A stretch of 9,216 nucleotides of DNA, from contig JBKCHQ010000069.1 in NCBI GenBank assembly GCA_046302715.1, positions 1-9,216 of the forward strand, written 5' to 3'. Source of the stretch: CAMCXT01 sp046302715. Lineage in GTDB: Bacteria; Bacteroidota; Bacteroidia; M30B66. Position numbers and translations under genes: made by a program. This document shows, in pieces, positions 6,497-9,216 of the stretch. Under the pieces are notes generated by a model, which was not told where the DNA came from, ran no database searches, and worked only from the letters and a program-made list of their open reading frames with translations. The first letter of the stretch is position 1. Each line of letters opens with the position of its first letter.

Positions 6497-7378
6497 ATGC
6501 GAATTCAATTTCTCATAACAATAATACTTTCCACGATGAATATAAAAGCACAAACGCTACCGTCTATTGCCGATAAATTTATTGATATTGAAAATCTGAA
6601 AATAGCTTATAAAGATGAAGGCTCTGGACAAGTTGTCCTTTGTTTACATGCTTTAGGGCATAGCTCAAAAGACTTTTTATCGCTTTACAGTTTACCTCAT
6701 AATAATTTTAGGATAGTTAGCATTGATTTTCCTGGTCATGGCATATCAGACAATCCTAATCAGACTATTTCTTCAACATATTTTGCGAAAATAACGGATG
6801 AATTCATCAAGCAACTTGATTTAAAAAATTTAATCATTATTGGCAATTCTATTGGAGGAGCAACCGCTATAAGAATTGCATCTAATAATGCTAACATTAG
6901 AAAGTTGGTTTTAGCTAATCCAGCTGGTCTTGATAAAAGAGGATGGCTTGCCCCTCTGTTTTTAAATTATATGATACACTTCTTCCAAAATGGGGTAAAT
7001 AAGAAAACAAATTTCCAAAATAAGTTTTCAAAATACTACAACAAGGTATTGACAAGCGATACCGCTTTAGCTAGAAAAAATGAAATTGTAAAAGATGCGT
7101 ATACATTAGCTCCATTGCTAGTGCAGGGCTGGACAAGCTTTAAGCAACCTGAAGAAGATCTACGTTCGCGAATAGAAACAGTAAATTGTCCTGTTTTATT
7201 TACTTGGTGCATGAATGATAGCTTCGTTCAGTTTCGTAGAAATAAATTAGCTATAGAAAAATTTAATAATTACAAACTTATAAAATATCAAATCGGACAT
7301 ACACCATACATTGAATGTCCTGATTTGTTTTTAAAAGATTTTCAAGACTATTTGATTAATCATAACGAAGATAAATGA
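6497..7378 (+). CDS. exported alpha/beta-hydrolase fold protein
   Basis: This 293-aa alpha/beta hydrolase is probably an esterase or related hydrolase acting in the periplasm; its substrate is unknown. The N-terminus (MRIQFLITIILSTMNIKAQ) reads as a signal peptide with cleavage after A18. Core motifs appear in order: HALGHSS (51-57, oxyanion-hole region), DFPGHGISDNP (77-87), the nucleophile elbow GNSIGG with S118, LVLANPAGLD (137-146), an acid in CMNDSF (D241), and the catalytic histidine in GHTPYIECP (H268). The triad S118-D241-H268 is thus intact. A cap region lies at about 147-225. Length is normal for the fold. The gene is single and A/T-rich, with no recognisable promoter in the 116 bp before it. 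Assignment to a narrower family, such as lipase, haloperoxidase or C-C hydrolase, is not possible by eye. Confidence 0.9.
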   Translation: MRIQFLITIILSTMNIKAQTLPSIADKFIDIENLKIAYKDEGSGQVVLCLHALGHSSKDFLSLYSLPHNNFRIVSIDFPGHGISDNPNQTISSTYFAKITDEFIKQLDLKNLIIIGNSIGGATAIRIASNNANIRKLVLANPAGLDKRGWLAPLFLNYMIHFFQNGVNKKTNFQNKFSKYYNKVLTSDTALARKNEIVKDAYTLAPLLVQGWTSFKQPEEDLRSRIETVNCPVLFTWCMNDSFVQFRRNKLAIEKFNNYKLIKYQIGHTPYIECPDLFLKDFQDYLINHNEDK

Positions 7379-7584
7379 AGAAAACTCTAATATATGTTTT
7401 GCAAAAAGGCGGCTGACATGCTTCTAAAAGTGGGTGCAAAACTCAGCAGTTGTGCTTCTAATGAACTTTAGTGCTGAAAATACGCCACCTTCGTCAAGCC
7501 CCAAATAACCTGAAAGCGCAATAGACGTCTCAAAAACAATTAATCCTTTAACAATAATGAATGTCTAGAATGCAAAATTAACCG
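7379..7584. other. gene-free gap with inverted and direct repeats
   Basis: This 206-bp spacer codes for nothing I can support. After the hydrolase stop come AGAAAACTC (7379-7387) and GTTTTGCA (7396-7403), the latter complemented exactly by TGCAAAAC (7435-7442) 31 bp later. TGCTTCTAA occurs twice in the same direction (7419-7427 and 7453-7461). An 8-bp palindrome, AGACGTCT, sits at 7523-7530. No TAnnTTTG box is seen before the next gene. Confidence 0.5.
7396..7442. repeat. 8-bp inverted repeat downstream of the alpha/beta hydrolase gene
   Basis: Perfect arms GTTTTGCA and TGCAAAAC bound a 47-bp segment whose inner start reads AAAAGGCGGC. The left arm also forms a small palindrome, TTTTGCAAAA. 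A related element follows the metalloprotease gene at 8982-9026. The lack of a T-run after the right arm argues against a standard terminator. Confidence 0.45.
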
Positions 7585-8949
7585 ATGATGAAAAATCTTC
7601 TGACCATTATTCCCTTTTTGCTTGTGAGCACCATAATTCATGCCCAACAAGAAAACCTATTATGCGGAACCAAAATCCAGTCAGACGCATGGGAAAATGA
7701 ATTTCAAAAATTAATTTCCAACAATAAAAATGATGAGAAAGGAAAAAGTCAAATTTCAAATAACTATATCATTCCCGTTGTTTTTCATATAATTCATGGT
7801 GGCGAACCCATCGGAACATATCCCAATATTTTGCAAGATCAAATACGCTCACAATTGACTATTTTAAATCAGGATTTTTCAGGAAACTCATACAATTTAA
7901 CGAATTACCCATCAAACGCATTTGCGAACTGGGCTGTTAGTCAGAACATTCCTTCCGAAAATTTAGATGAAAATGGTCGAATAAAAATAGCGGATTTAAG
8001 TATTCAATTCTGCTTAGCAACACAAGACACCAACGGCAATTTAATGCCTGAACCTGGAATTGACAGAGTTAATTTTCTGTCAATGGGTTTGCCTGCTCCA
8101 AATGCGTATTCAACCCAAATTGCAATGAGAACATATCTTGACAGTATATTAAAGCCTCAAACCATTTGGGACGTAACTAAATACCTAAACGTATGGATTA
8201 CGGACAAAAACAATGCACTTTCGTATGCCGGAGTTTCTTCACTCCCTCCGTTAAGCGGTTTATCTGACTTAACTACAAATACAACGGAATTAACAGATGG
8301 TATTTGGTGCTTTACAAAAGCTATTGGATCATACACATTATTTCCTGCCGGAAGTTATATTTCAGCGTTTATCGATGGACGCACATTGACACACGAAGTT
8401 GGACATTATTTAGGATTAAGACACATTTGGGGCGATGTGGATTGTGGAAATGACTTTTGCGATGACACACCTCCGGCCGCGGGGCAGAATACAGGAACAC
8501 CTGTTTACCCTCATAACGCTGGTTCTTGTGATTCTCCTTCTAATAATCCCGATGGCGAAATGTTCATGAATTTCATGGACTATACCAGAGGGCCCAGTAA
8601 ATATATGTTCACTACAGACCAAAAAACAAGAGTTCATACTGCAATGCAGAACAGCCCATTTAGAAATCAATTAGGAACGCATGGCTTGTGTTCAACAACC
8701 AACGGATTAAACTATGAAACCTTTAAAAACAATGTTTCTATGTATCCAAATCCGGCTATTAATCAATTAAATGTAAACGTAGCTCAATTCGATATCGACG
8801 AAATTTCGATAAGCAATTTACTTGGACAAGTATTGATCAAGACAATAAACAAAAACACGATTGATATTTATAGTTTAACAAGCGGTATTTATATAATAAC
8901 AATTACACAAGGACAGAATAAATACAGTCAAAAATTCATAAAGGAATAA
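7585..8949 (+). CDS. secreted M43-family zinc metalloprotease with T9SS type A sorting domain
   Basis: This 454-aa secreted metalloprotease is of the pappalysin/cytophagalysin (M43) type. A signal peptide (MMKNLLTIIPFLLVSTIIHA, cut before QQ) leads to a prodomain-like segment. YIIPVVFHIIH (61-71) is the typical opening strand of the catalytic domain. The zinc motif HEVGHYLGLRH (270-280) supplies H270, H274, H280 and catalytic E271. It is followed by the family-typical WGD-x-x-CGND-x-CDDTP with paired cysteines and by the Met-turn NFMDY (M331). Residues 386-454 are a T9SS type A C-terminal domain: MYPNP at 386-390, ISNLLGQ, LTSGIYIITI and the terminal QKFIKE. The protein should therefore cross the outer membrane through the PorSS system and be cleaved and attached or released. 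Known M43 enzymes digest proteins such as gelatin or matrix proteins; the target here is unknown. Either ATG of the tandem pair (7585, 7588) may be used. Confidence 0.95.
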   Translation: MMKNLLTIIPFLLVSTIIHAQQENLLCGTKIQSDAWENEFQKLISNNKNDEKGKSQISNNYIIPVVFHIIHGGEPIGTYPNILQDQIRSQLTILNQDFSGNSYNLTNYPSNAFANWAVSQNIPSENLDENGRIKIADLSIQFCLATQDTNGNLMPEPGIDRVNFLSMGLPAPNAYSTQIAMRTYLDSILKPQTIWDVTKYLNVWITDKNNALSYAGVSSLPPLSGLSDLTTNTTELTDGIWCFTKAIGSYTLFPAGSYISAFIDGRTLTHEVGHYLGLRHIWGDVDCGNDFCDDTPPAAGQNTGTPVYPHNAGSCDSPSNNPDGEMFMNFMDYTRGPSKYMFTTDQKTRVHTAMQNSPFRNQLGTHGLCSTTNGLNYETFKNNVSMYPNPAINQLNVNVAQFDIDEISISNLLGQVLIKTINKNTIDIYSLTSGIYIITITQGQNKYSQKFIKE

Positions 8950-9216
8950 TGACAACCTAGAAAACTCAATTATTTACCAGCGTTTTTGCAAAAAGCGGGA
9001 TCCGTGGCGCTATATTTTGGCCAAACTTTAAGGTAAATTCGAGAAAATGATAAAACAGAATACTAATTTTAATGAGGGATATAATCATTATGCAAACTTT
9101 CCATCGTTAATCATTACTTGAGTTTATTAAAATGCTAATGCAGCAAAGTTGTACTTAGGCGAAGTTAAAGTCAACTCGCAAATTAACTGATCAGGCGAAA
9201 GAAATCGTCAATCAAA
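8950..9216. other. gene-free right end with a 3' tail related to the one after the hydrolase gene
   Basis: These 267 bp carry no gene I can support. The first part repeats blocks seen after the upstream hydrolase gene: AGAAAACTC (8959-8967) and GTTTTTGCAAAAAGCGG (8982-8998). A CCAAAC right arm lies at 9021-9026. The rest is A/T-rich with stops in all plus-strand frames. Confidence 0.5.
8982..9026. repeat. TTTTTGCAAAAA palindrome and imperfect inverted repeat after the metalloprotease gene
   Basis: TTTTTGCAAAAA (8983-8994) is a perfect 12-bp palindrome followed by GCGG. The start GTTT is loosely mirrored by CCAAAC at 9021-9026, giving a span of 45 bp. This compares with 47 bp for the related element at 7396-7442. 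No T-run follows, so it is not a typical terminator. Confidence 0.4.

Noticed and set aside
8983..8994. TTTTTGCAAAAA palindrome as a rho-independent terminator
   Set aside because: The stem is A/T-only with no loop and no following T-run, so it would be a poor terminator.
9047..9121. 24-codon ATG frame in the right-hand gap
   Set aside because: It is too short, with no recognisable motif, ribosome site or promoter, and its composition matches the surrounding non-coding DNA.
9183..9215. Minus-strand gene tail entering from the right edge (ten codons then TAA)
   Set aside because: Ten codons with no family signal cannot be told from chance. The neighbouring sequence beyond the window is needed.

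Overview
The window looks like a chromosomal segment of a Bacteroidota (Bacteroidetes) bacterium. The evidence is a type IX secretion (T9SS) C-terminal sorting domain on a secreted metalloprotease, an S46 dipeptidyl-peptidase, Bacteroidetes-type promoter boxes (TTTG / TAnnTTTG) ahead of two genes, and start codons without clear Shine-Dalgarno sequences. No rRNA, tRNA, CRISPR array, transposase or integrase is visible.

Left part (1-5810; the one line counted in the S46 gene is about 47% GC). A minus-strand gene that runs off the left edge is a LysR-type regulator. It carries both OxyR redox cysteines, at exactly the E. coli numbering (C199, C208). It is divergent from a DgkA-family diacylglycerol/undecaprenol kinase. 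Then come a small heat-shock protein (Hsp20) with a good promoter and a strong terminator, a secreted protein of unknown function with a possible CBM9/DOMON-like beta-domain, and a complete S46 dipeptidyl-peptidase with DPP7-type specificity residues. A strong terminator follows the peptidase. The set covers oxidative-stress sensing, envelope lipid recycling, protein quality control and periplasmic peptide use. These are separate transcription units rather than one pathway.

Right part (5811-9216; two lines counted in genes are 37% and 27% GC). Three same-strand, separately spaced genes follow: a four-helix membrane protein of unknown function, an exported alpha/beta hydrolase, and an M43 zinc metalloprotease with a T9SS tail. 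The gap after the first holds an inverted repeat that loosely resembles an integron attC site. The other two genes are each followed by a related short tail (an AGAAAACTC block, then a TTTTGCAAAA palindrome leading into CGG). The base-composition change, one-gene units and gap repeats make this half look like an accessory or cassette-like segment. That is an inference: no recombinase is in the window.

The most distinctive unexplained signals are the gap repeats at 6387-6456, 7379-7442 and 8959-9026, and the uncharacterised secreted protein at 2002-3507. I did not find a convincing new multi-gene system.
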